Assembly (NCBI RefSeq): GCF_038502225.1
Contig: NC_091298.1
Location: forward strand, 45,944,234 to 46,008,233
Direction: 5' to 3'
DNA length: 64,000 bases
Source: Cherax quadricarinatus
Lineage: Eukaryota > Arthropoda > Malacostraca > Decapoda > Parastacidae
This document shows, in pieces, positions 1 through 10,250 of the stretch (its first letter is position 1; the number at the start of each line of letters is the position of its first letter). The notes beneath the pieces were generated by a model. That model saw nothing but the letters and a program-made list of their open reading frames with translations, was not told the origin of the DNA and did not search any database. The position numbers and the translations under genes are program-made.

Positions 1-3000
1 ATTATTGTGTGAGTCAAGGTCAGTATTATTGTATGAGTGAAGGTCAGTATTATTGTATGAGTCAAGGTCAGTATTATTGTATGAGTGAAGGTCAGTATTA
101 TTGTATGAGTGAAGGTCAGTATTATTGTATGAGTGAAGGTCAGTATTATTGTATGAGTCGAGGTCAGTATTATTATACGAGTGAAGGTCAGTATTATTGT
201 ATGAGTGAAGGTCAGTATTACTGTATGAGTGAAGGTCAGTATTATTATACAAGTGAAGGTCAGTATTATTGTATGAGTGAAGGTCAGTATTACTGTATGA
301 GTGAAGGTCAGTATTATTGTATGAGTGAAGGTCAGTATTATTGTATGAGTCAAGGTCAGTATTATACGAGTCAAGGTCAGTATTATTGTGTGAGTCAAGG
401 TCAGTATTATTGTATGAGTGAAGGTCAGTATTATTGTATGAGTCAAGGTCAGTATTATTGTATGAGTGAAGGTCAGTATTATTGTATGACTCAAGGTCAG
501 TATTATTGTATGAGTCAAGGTCAGTATTATTGTATGAGTCAAGGTCAGTATTATTGTATGAGTCAAGGTCAGTATTATTATACGAGTCAAGGTCAGTATT
601 ATTGTGTGAGTCAAGGTCAGTATTATTGTATGAGTCAAGGTCAGTATTATTGCATGAGTGAAGGTCAGTATTATTATACGGGTGAAGGTCAGTATTATTG
701 CATGAGTGAAGGTCAGTATTATTATACGAGTGAAGGTCAGTATTATTGTATGAGTGAAGGTCAGTATTATACGAGTGAAGGTCAGTATTATTGTATGAGT
801 GAAGGTCAGTATTATTGTATGAGTGAAGGTCAGTATTATTGTATGAGTGAACGTCAGTATTATATGAGTGAAGGTCAGTATTATTGTATGAGTGAAGGTC
901 AGTATTATATGAGTGAAGGTCAGTATTATTATACGAGTGAAGGTCAGTATTATTGTATGAGTGAAGGTCAGTATTATTATATGAGTGAAGGTCAGTATTA
1001 TTGTATGAGTGAAGGTCAGTATTATTGTATGAGTGAAGGTCAGTATTATTGTATGAGTGAAGGTCAGTATTATTATATGAGTGAAGGTCAGTATTAATGC
1101 ATGAGTGAAGATCAGTATTATTATACGGGTGAAGGTCAGTACTATTGCATGAGTGAAGGTCAGTATTATTATACGAGTGAAGGTCAGTATTATTGTATGT
1201 GTGAAGGTCAGCATTATACGAGTGAAGGTCAGTATTATTGTATGAGTGAAGGTCAGTATTATTATACGAGTGACGGTCAGTATTACTGTATGAGTGAAGG
1301 TCAGTATTATTATACGAGTGAAGGTCAGTATTATTGTATGAGTGAAGGTCAGTATTATTGTATGAGTGAAGGTCAGTATTATTGTATGAGTGAAGGTCAG
1401 TATTATTGTGTGAGTGAAGGTCAGTATTATTGTATGAGTGAAGGTCAGTATTATTGTATGAGTCAAGGTCAGTATTATTATACGAGTGAAGGTCAGTATT
1501 ATTGTATGAGTGAAGGTCAGTATTATTGTATGAGTGAAGGTCAGTATTATTGTATGAGTGAAGGTCAGTATTATTGTATGAGTGAAGGTCAGTATTACTG
1601 TATGAGTGAAAGTCAGTATTATTATACGAGTGAAGGTCAGTATTATTGTATGAGTGAAGGTCAGTATTATTGTATGAGTGAAGGTCAGTATTATTGTATG
1701 AGTCAAGGTCAGTATTATTGTATGAGTCAAGGTCAGTATTATACGAGTCAAGGTCAGTATTATTGTGTGAGTCAAGGTCAGTATTATTGTATGAGTGAAG
1801 GTCAGTATTATTGTATGAGTCAAGGTCAGTATTATTGTATGAGTGAAGGTCAGTATTATTGTATAACTCAAGGTCAGTATTATTGTATGAGTCAAGGTCA
1901 GTATTATTGTATGAGTCAAGGTTAGTATTATTATACGAGTCAAGGTCAGTATTATTGTGTGAGTCAAGGTCAGTATTATTGTATGAGTCAAGGTCAGTAT
2001 TATTGTATGAGTCAAGGTCAGTATTATTGTATTAGTCAAGGTCAGCGCTATTGTATGTGAAGGTCAGTATTATTGTAAGAGTTAAGGTCAGTATTATTGT
2101 ATGAGTCAAGGTCAGTATTATTGTAAGAGTTAAGGTCAGTATTATTGAATGAGTCAAGGTCAGTATTATTGTATGAGTGAAGGTCAGTATTATTGTATAA
2201 GTAAAGGTCAGTATTATTGCATGGGTGAAGGTCAGTATTATTGTATGAGTGAAGGTCAGTATTATTGTATGAGTCAAGGTCAGCACTATTGTATGTGAAG
2301 GTCAGTATTATTATACGAGTCAAGGTCAGTATTATTGTGTGAGTCAAGGCCAGTATTATTGTGTGAGTCAAGGTCAGTATTGTGTGAGTCAAGGTCAGTA
2401 TTATTGTATGAGTCAAGTTCAGTATTATTGTATGAGTCAAGGTCAGTATTATTGTATGAGTCAAGGTCAGTATTATTGTAAGAGTCAAGGTCAGAATTAC
2501 TGTATGAGTCACGGTCAGTATTACTGTATGAGTGAAGGTCAGTATTATTGTAAGAGTCAAGGTCAGTATTATTGAATGAGTCAAGGTCAGAAATATTGTG
2601 TGAGACAAGGTCAGTATTATTGTATGAGTGAAGGTCAGTATTATTGTATGAGTGAAGGTCAGTATTATTGTAAGAGTCAAGGTCAGTATTATTGAATGAG
2701 TCAAGGTCAGTATAATTGTACGAGTCAAGGTCAGTATTACTGTATGATGGTTGTATGAGTCAAGGTTGGTATCACTGTATGAGTCAAGGTAAGTTTTATT
2801 GTATGAGTCAAGGTCACTATTACTGTATGAGTGAAGGTCAGTATTAATGTATGAGTGAAGGTCAGTATTAATGTATGAGTGAAGGTCAGTATTAATGTAT
2901 GAGTGAAGGTCAGTATTAATGTATGAGTGAAGGTCAGTATTAATGTATGAGTTAAGGTCAGTATTAATGTATGAGTGAAGGTCAGTATTTATGTATGAAT

Positions 3001-3112
3001 GAAGGTCAGTATTAATGTATGAGTCACGGTCAGTATTATTGTATGAGTGAAGGTCAGTATTAATGTATGGGTTGATAAATCAAGGTCAGTGTTATTGTAT
3101 AAGTCAAGGTCA
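1..3112. repeat. 24-bp minisatellite array
   Basis: About 128 head-to-tail units of 24 bp, core GGTCAGTATTATTGTATGAG followed by TGAA or TCAA. Some 21-bp units lack one codon-sized block (for example near 361 and 765). The array begins at the window edge, so its true length is unknown. Because 24 is a multiple of three and the unit is stop-free on the plus strand, it gives spurious 362- and 274-codon frames with an 8-residue period. Units after about 2050 are more diverged. Each unit carries an AGGTCA hexamer, in many units as TCAAGGTCA. Confidence 0.97.
2837..3075. repeat. TAA-containing subfamily of the 24-bp array
   Basis: At least eight neighbouring units read GTATTAATGTATGAG instead of GTATTATTGTATGAG, so each carries the same in-frame TAA. 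The variant has been spread locally by array turnover. This argues that the array is not kept as a coding sequence. Confidence 0.9.
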
Positions 3113-3263
3113 TGATGAGACATAATTAATGACGTCACTAAATGGGTGCTGCGTAATATGTGACGTCATCACTACCCACTCATCTTACCCGCTCACCTGT
3201 TACATATTTCCCACACCACCCACCCACCTTCTACCTACTTCACCTATGTATGTGTGCGCGCAT
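3113..3263. promoter_or_regulatory. Short unique stretch with two CRE/ATF-type palindromes
   Basis: This unique stretch lies between the 24-bp array and the (AC)n tract. It holds two perfect TGACGTCA octamers, at 3130-3137 and 3161-3168, 31 bp apart. TGACGTCA is the cyclic-AMP response element consensus bound by CREB/ATF proteins. No open frame or promoter is evident beside them, so a regulatory role is only a possibility. Confidence 0.25.
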
Positions 3264-3340
3264 GTACACACACATATAGGTGAGTACACACACACACACA
3301 CAGACGTGAGTACACACACACAAACGTGAGTACCCACACC

Positions 3341-3382
<42 letters not shown>

Positions 3383-3487
3383 CACCCACACACCTACACA
3401 CACACCTACACACACACACATCTACACACACACACACACCTACACACACACACACCTACACACACACACACACACACCTACACACGC
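3264..3487. repeat. Interrupted (AC)n microsatellite
   Basis: Mostly AC dinucleotides with interspersed CCTAC and ACGTGAGT blocks. The left edge, TAGGTGAGTACACAC near 3276, matches the 3' termini of the two CR1-like LINE relics to its right. The tract may therefore be the expanded tail of a lost LINE copy. Confidence 0.9.
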
Positions 3488-3556
3488 AACAGGCCTAGTG
3501 TCTAATCGACATGTGCCTAGGACGAAATGGTAACTAACACACACACACACACACAC

Positions 3557-3952
3557 GAAGAAAGGTTAAGGGAAATAGGCCTGACGACACTGGAGGACAG
3601 GAGGGTCAGGGGAGACATGATAACGACATATAAAATACTGCGCGGAATAGACAAGGTGGACAAAGACAGGATGTTCCAGAGATGGAACACAGAAACAAGA
3701 GGTCACAATTGGAAGTTGAAGACTCAGATGAGTCAAAGGGATGTTAGGAAGTATTTCTTCAGTCATAGAGTAGTCAGGAAGTGGAATAGCCTGGTAAGTG
3801 ACGTAGTGGAGGGAGGAACCATACATAGTTTTAGGACGAGGTTTGATAAAGCTCATGGAGCAGAGAGAGAGAGAGGACCTAGTAGCAATCAGTGAAGAGG
3901 CGTGGCCAGGAGCTATGACTCAACCTCTGCAACCACAAATAGGTGAGTACAC
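3557..3952 (+). pseudogene. CR1-like LINE copy A1, 3' terminal fragment
   Basis: A plus-strand frame over 3557-3892 encodes the far C-terminal part of a CR1/L2-type non-LTR retrotransposon polymerase. It begins at EERLREIGLTTLEDRRVRGD, continues through KILRGIDKVDKDRMFQRW, KYFFSHRVVRKWNSL and FRTRFDKAH, and has no stop. Only the region after the reverse transcriptase thumb is left; no catalytic motif remains. The 3' end, ...AATAGGTGAGTACAC, runs into an (AC)n tail and is nearly identical to the end of copy A2 at 6650-6672. Preceding it at 3539-3556 is a short (AC)n. It is a severely 5'-truncated relic. Assignment to CR1 rather than another Jockey-group clade rests on C-terminal resemblance only. 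Confidence 0.85.
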
Positions 3953-3953
3953 A

Positions 3954-4009
<56 letters not shown>
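3953..4009. repeat. (AC)n microsatellite, tail of LINE copy A1
   Basis: A near-pure AC run of about 57 bp. It follows GGTGAGTAC at the 3' end of copy A1 and directly abuts the first base of copy A2 at 4010. Confidence 0.95.
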
Positions 4010-4011
<2 letters not shown>

Positions 4012-6668
4012 GGGTGGAGGAGTGGCACTGGTCATCAAAAACTAATGGAATTTTGATGAGCTGGAGAGAGGAGACAGAGGAGAAGCAAGAGACTATATAA
4101 TAGGAACACTTTCAGTCTGGAGGTCCCAAGGTGGTAATTGCAGTGATGTATAACCCACCACAGAACAGCAGGAGGCCAAGACAAGAGTATGATGAGAGTA
4201 ACAGAGCGATGGTTGACACTGGCTAAAGTGGCCAGAAGGGCTCATGCGAGAAGGACAAAGCTATTGATTATGGGTGACTTCAATTGCAAAGAAATTTACT
4301 GGGAAAATCTGGAGCACATGGGGGCCCCAGAAACGTGGAGGGCTAAGATGATGGAGGTGGTACTGGAAAACATCATGCATCAACACGTTAGAGAGACTAC
4401 CAGAGAGAGAGAGAGAGGAGAGGAGGAACCAGCAAGACTGAACCTAGTATTCACCTTAAGCAACGCAGATATTGAGGACATCACAAACGAAAGGCCCCTC
4501 GAAGCTAGCGATCACGTGGTTCTGAGCGTTGAATACATAGTAGAGTTACAAGTGGAGAGGGAAGCATGAAGGACAGGGAGAATGAAGCCAAACTATAAGA
4601 GAGGGGACTACACAGGCATGAGGAACTTCTTGTATGAAGTTCAGTGGGACAGAGAACTGGCAGGGAAATCAGTAAATGAGTTGATGGAATATGTGACAAT
4701 AATTGGTAAGGCAGCAGAGGAGAGGTTTGTACCCAAGGGCAACAGACATAACGAGAAGGCCAGGACGAGCCTTTGGTTCACCCGGAGGTGTAGAGAGGCC
4801 AAAACCAAATGAAACAGAAAATGGAAGAAGTATAGGAGGCATAGGACCTAGGAGAATAAGAAGAGTAGTCGAAGTCCCAGAAATGAATATGCACAGGTAA
4901 GGAGGGAGGACCAGCGACAATACGAAAATGACAAAGCGGCGAAAGCCAAGTCCGACCCAAAGATGTTGTACAGACACATCAGGAGGAAAACAAGAGTAAA
5001 GGACCAGGTAATCAGGCTGAGGGGAGCTCACAAGAAATATGTGAGGAGCTCAACAAGAGATTTAAAGCAGTATTCACAGTGGAAACAGAAAGGACTCCAG
5101 AAACACGGAGAGGTGGGGTACTCCATCAAGTGCTGGACACAATACACACAACCGAGGAAGAGGTGAAGAGGCTGCTAAGCGAACTAGATACCTCAAATGT
5201 GATGGGGCCGGATAACATCTCTCCATGGGTCCTGAGAGATGGAGCAGAGGCGCTCTGTGTACCACTGACAATAATTTTCAACACCAACACATCTATCGAA
5301 ACAGGGCGATTACCTGAGGTATGCAAGACAGCAAACGTAGTCCCAATTAAAAAAAAAAAGACAAATGTAGTATTAAACTACAGATAAGTATCACTGACAT
5401 GCATAGTATGAAAAGTCATGGAGAAGATTATGAGAAGAGTAGTGAAGGACCTACAAAAGAATGAGCTTATCTGCGACAACCAGCACGGATTCAGGGACAG
5501 GAAATCCTGTGTCACAAACCTCCTGGAGTTCTATGTCAAGGTGACAGCAGTAAGACAAGAGAGAGAGAGGGATGGGTAGATTGCATTTTCTTGGACTTTA
5601 AGAAGGGTTTGACACAGTTCCACAAAAAGATTAGTGCAAAAGCTGAAGGACCAGGCAGGTATAACAAGGAAGGCACTACAATGGATCAGAGAATACTTGA
5701 CAGGAAGGTAACAGCGAGTCATGGTACGTGACGAGGTGTCGGAGTGGGCGCTTGTAACGATAGGGGGTCCACAGGGGTCAGTTCAAGGACCAGTGCTATT
5801 CCTGGTGTATGTGAACGACATAATGAAAGGAATAGACCTAGAAGTGTCTCTGTTTGCAAACGATGTGAAGTTAATGAGGAGAATTCAGTCGTAGGAGGAC
5901 CAGGCTCCTGGAGTTCAACCCCGCCAAGTGCAAAGTCATGAAGATCGGGGAAGGTCAAAGAAAACCGCAGACAGAATACAGTCTAGGGGGCTAAAGATTA
6001 TAAACCTCACTCAAGGCAAAAGATCTTGGGGTGAGTATAATACCGAACATATCTCTTGAGGCGCACATCAACCAAATAACTGCTGCAGCATATGGGCGAC
6101 TATCCAACCTAAGAATAGTTTTCCGACATCTCAGTAAGGAGTCGTTTAGGACTCTGTACACCGTGTACGTCAGGCCTGAATTAGAGTATGCAGCACCAGT
6201 TTGGAACCCACACCTGGGCAAGCACGTCAGGAAATTAGAGAAAGTGTATAGGTTTGCAACGAGACTAATACCGGAACTAAGGGGCATGTCCAACGAGGAG
6301 AGGTTAAGGGAAATTGACCTTACGACACTGGAGGACAGGGGGAAAGGTCATGGTAACATAAAATACTGAGAGGAATCGACAAGGTGGACAGAGATAAGAT
6401 GTTCCAGAAATGGGACACAATGACAAGGGGTCACATTTGGAAGTTGAAGACTCAGATAAATCACAGAGATGTTAGGAAGTATTTCTTCAGTCACAGAGTT
6501 GTCAGGCGGTGGAATAGTCTCGAAAGTGAGGTGGTGGAGGTAGGATCCATACACAGCTTTAAAAAGAGGCATGATAAAGCACACAGAGCAGGAAGTGAGT
6601 GACCCAGTAGCGACCAGTGGAGCCGGGGCCAGGAGCTATGAATCAACCTTTGTAACCACAATTAGGTG

Positions 6669-6671
<3 letters not shown>
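4010..6671 (+). pseudogene. CR1-like LINE copy A2, decayed endonuclease-reverse transcriptase
   Basis: A single decayed ORF2-type gene spread over several frames. The order is as expected for a CR1-like LINE. The endonuclease comes first: LLIMGDFN at 4261-4284 and SDHVVL near 4507. A basic linker (4582-5070) follows. Reverse transcriptase has GPDNISPWVL near 5206, NQHGFRDRKSCVTNL near 5480 and GGPQGSVQGPVLFLVYVNDI near 5764. The catalytic box is FAND at 5853-5864, where FADD is expected, so one metal-binding aspartate is lost. A thumb/C-terminal segment runs 6031-6602 and shares KYFFSHRVV with copy A1. Stops occur at 5385 and nearby, with frameshifts near 5600, 5940 and 6350. The element starts inside the endonuclease, so it is 5'-truncated. 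Its end, AATTAGGTGAGTAC, is the same as copy A1. It is not functional. Confidence 0.9.

Positions 6672-6699
<28 letters not shown>
6672..6699. repeat. (AC)n tail of LINE copy A2
   Basis: A short AC run directly following the AGGTGAGTAC terminus of LINE copy A2. Confidence 0.9.
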
Positions 6700-6774
6700 C
6701 GTGACACTAACCATCACCTCTGCCCTCTCCTATCCATCTCTTCCCCATCCCTTCCGACTCTCCACATCTTGCTC

Positions 6775-6945
6775 CCTTACCTTCCTATCCTTCACATCTC
6801 TACCCTTCCACCCCTACCCTTCACATTCTCCCCTTCCACCCCTACCCTTCACATTCTCCCCTTCCACCTCTACCCTTCACATTCTCCCCTTCCACCCAAT
6901 ACCCTTCACATCTCTCCCTTTCCACCACTACCCTTCACATTTTAT
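6775..6945. repeat. 28-bp pyrimidine-rich tandem repeat
   Basis: About six units with a period of 28 bp built on CCTTCCACC, CTACCCTTCACAT and TCTCC. Units near both ends are degenerate. Neighbouring 6700-6774 is non-repetitive CT-rich sequence without a recognisable gene. Confidence 0.85.
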
Positions 6946-6990
6946 ATATGGTGTCTACCTTTCCCTCCACCCCACATTCTCACCTTCCCT

Positions 6991-7215
6991 CCTCTGGCCT
7001 GTGTGTTCTCGCACTCACCTGCCCTGCCCACCACTCAGGGGACGAGTGGTTAACACTCTGGCCTGTGTGTTCTCGCACTCACCTGCCCTGCCCACCACTC
7101 AGGGGACGAGTGGTTAACACTCTGGCCTGTGTGTTCTCGCACTCACCTGCTCTGCCCACCACTCAGGGGACGAGTGGTTAACACTCTGGCCTGTGTGTTC
7201 TCGCACTCACCTGCT
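6991..7215. repeat. 64-bp tandem repeat at the left edge of the giant array
   Basis: Three and a half units with exact 64-bp spacing (TCTGG at 6993, 7057, 7121 and 7185). Each contains CACTCACCTGCCCTGCCCA, which is a unit of the adjoining 25-bp array, plus about 39 bp that includes CTGGCCTGTGTGTTCTCG and GACGAGTGGTTAACACT. It appears to be a compound unit at the array boundary. Confidence 0.93.
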
Positions 7216-9620
7216 CTGCCCACCACTCACCTGCCCTGCCCTTCCCACCACTCACCTACCCTGCCTTGCCCACCACTCACCTGCCCTGCCCTTCCCACCA
7301 CTCACCTGCCCTGCCCTTCCCACCACTCACCTGCCCGGTCTGACCGCCATTCACCTGCCCTGTTCTGCCCACCACTCACCTGCCCTGCCTGCCCACCACT
7401 CACCTGCCCTGCCTGCCCACCACTCAAAAGCCCTGTTAGACCACCAAAAACCTGCCCTGTCTTGCCCACCATTCACTTGCCCTGCCCTTCACACCACTCG
7501 CCTGCCCTGTCCCGCCCACCACTCACCTGCCCTACCCTTACCACCACTCACCTGCCCTACCCTTACCACCACTCACCTGCCCTGCCCTTCCCACCATTCA
7601 CCTGCCCTGCCTGCCCACCACTCAAATGCCCGGTTTGACAACCATTAACCTGCTCTGTCTTGCCCACCATTCACCTGCTCTGTCCCGCCCACCACTCGCC
7701 TGCCCTACCCTTAACACCACTCACCTGCCCTGCCCTTCCCACCACTCACCTGCCCTGCCCTTCCCACCACTCACCTGCCCTGCCCTTCCCACCACTCACC
7801 TGCCCTATCCTGCCCACCACTCAAATGCCCGGTTTGACCTGCATTCACCTGCCCTGTCTTGCCCGCCTTTCACCTGCCCTGTCTTGCCCACCATTCACCT
7901 GCCCTGTCCCGCCCACCACTCACCTGCCCTGTCCTTCCCACCACTCACCTGCCCTGCCCTTCCAACCACTCACCTGCCATGCCCTTCCAACCACTCACCT
8001 GCCCTGTCCTTCCCACCACTCACGTGCCCTGCCCTTCCAACCACTCACCTGCCATGCCCTTCCAACCACTCACCTGCCCTGCCCTTCCAACCACTCACCT
8101 GCCCTGTCCTTCCCACCACTCACGTGCCCTGCCCTTCCAACCACTCACCTGCCATGCCCTTCCCACCACTCACCTGCCCTGCCCTTCCAACCACTCACCT
8201 GCCCTGCCCTTCCAACCACTCACCTGCCCTGTCCTTCCAACCACTCACCTGCCCTGCCCTTCCAACCACTCACCTGCCCTGCCCTTCCCACCACTCACCT
8301 GCCCTGCCCTTCCCACCACTCACCTGCCCTGCCCTTCCAACCACTCACCTGCCCTACCCTTCCAACCACTCACCTGCCCTGCCTTTCCCACCACTCACCT
8401 GCCCTGCCCTTCCCACCACTCACCTGCCCTGCCCTTCCAACCACTCACCTGCCCTGTCCTTCCCACCACTCACCTGCCCTGCCCTTCCAACCACTCACCT
8501 GCCCTGTCCTTCCCACCACTCACCTGCCCTGCCCTTCCCACCACTCACCTGCCCTGCCCTTCCCACCACTCACCTGCCCTGCCCTTCCCACCACTCACCT
8601 GCCCTGCCCTTCCCACCACTCACCTGCCCTGCCCTTCCAACCACTCACCTGCCCTGCCCTTCCCACCACTCACCTGCCCTGCCCTTCCCACCACTCACCT
8701 GCCCTGCCCTTCCAACCACTCACCTGCCCTGTCCTTCCCACCACTCACCTGCCCTGTCCTTCCAACCACTCACCTGCCCTGCCCTTCCCACCACTCACCT
8801 GCCCTGTCCTTCCAACCACTCACCTGCCCTGCCCTTCCCACCACTCACCTGCCCTGTCCTTCCAACCACTCACCTGCCCTGCCCTTCCCACCACTCACCT
8901 GCCCTGCCCTTCCAACCACTCACCTGCCCTGCCCTTCCAACCACTCACCTGCCCTGCCCTTCCAACCACTCACCTGCCCTGTCCTTCCCACCACTCACCT
9001 GCCCTGCCCTTCCCACCACTCACCTGCCCTGCCCTTCCAACCACTCACCTGCCCTGTCCTTCCCACCACTCACCTGCCCTGCCCTTCCCACCACTCACCT
9101 GCCCTGTCCTTCCCACCACTCACCTGCCCTGTCCTTCCCACCACTCACCTGCCCTGTCCTTCCCACCACTCACCTGCCCTGTCCTTCCAACCACTCACCT
9201 GCCCTGCCCTTCCAACCACTCACCTGCCCTGTCCTTCCCACCACTCACCTGCCCTGTCCTTCCCACCACTCACCTGCCCTGTCCTTCCCACCACTCACCT
9301 GCCATGTCCTTCCCACCACTCACCTGCCCTGTCCTTCCAACCACTCACCTGCCCTGCCCTTCCAACCACTCACCTGCCCTGTCCTTCCCACCACTCACCT
9401 GCCCTGCCCTTCCCACCACTCACCTGCCCTGTCCTTCCCACCACTCACCTGCCCTGCCCTTCCCACCACTCACCTGCCCTGTCCTTCCCACCACTCACCT
9501 GCCCTGCCCTTCCAACCACTCACCTGCCCTGTCCTTCCCACCACTCACCTGCCCTGCCCTTCCCACCACTCACCTGCCCTGTCCTTCCCACCACTCACCT
9601 GCCCTGTCCTTCCCACCACT

Positions 9621-10250
9621 CACCTGCCCTGCCCTTCCAACCACTCACCTGCCCTGTCCTTCCCACCACTCACCTGCCCTGTCCTTCCCACCACTCACCT
9701 GCCCTGCCCTTCCAACCACTCACCTGCCCTGTCCTTCCCACCACTCACCTGCCCTGTCCTTCCCACCACTCACCTGCCCTGCCCTTCCAACCACTCACCT
9801 GCCCTGTCCTTCCCACCACTCACCTGCCCTGTCCTTCCCACCACTCACCTGCCCTGCCCTTCCAACCACTCACCTGCCCTGTCCTTCCCACCACTCACCT
9901 GCCCTGTCCTTCCCACCACTCACCTGCCCTGCCCTTCCAACCACTCACCTGCCCTGTCCTTCCCACCACTCACCTGCCCTGTCCTTCCCACCACTCACCT
10001 GCCCTGCCCTTCCAACCACTCACCTGCCCTGTCCTTCCCACCACTCACCTGCCCTGTCCTTCCCACCACTCACCTGCCCTGCCCTTCCAACCACTCACCT
10101 GCCCTGTCCTTCCCACCACTCACCTGCCCTGTCCTTCCCACCACTCACCTGCCCTGCCCTTCCAACCACTCACCTGCCCTGTCCTTCCCACCACTCACCT
10201 GCCCTGTCCTTCCCACCACTCACCTGCCCTGCCCTTCCAACCACTCACCT
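9621..10250. repeat. 75-bp higher-order repeat inside the 25-bp array
   Basis: Units follow a strict order: one GCCC/CCAACC unit and then two GTCC/CCCACC units. The CCAACC marker falls at 9639, 9714, 9789, 9864, 9939, 10014, 10089, 10164 and 10239, exactly 75 bp apart. Nine trimers are therefore amplified as a block. Confidence 0.95.

Noticed and set aside
9..1925. Tyr/Gln/Cys-rich repeat protein in the 24-bp array
   Set aside because: Stop-bearing units are amplified in the same array, there is no signal peptide or unique end, and the array starts at the window edge.
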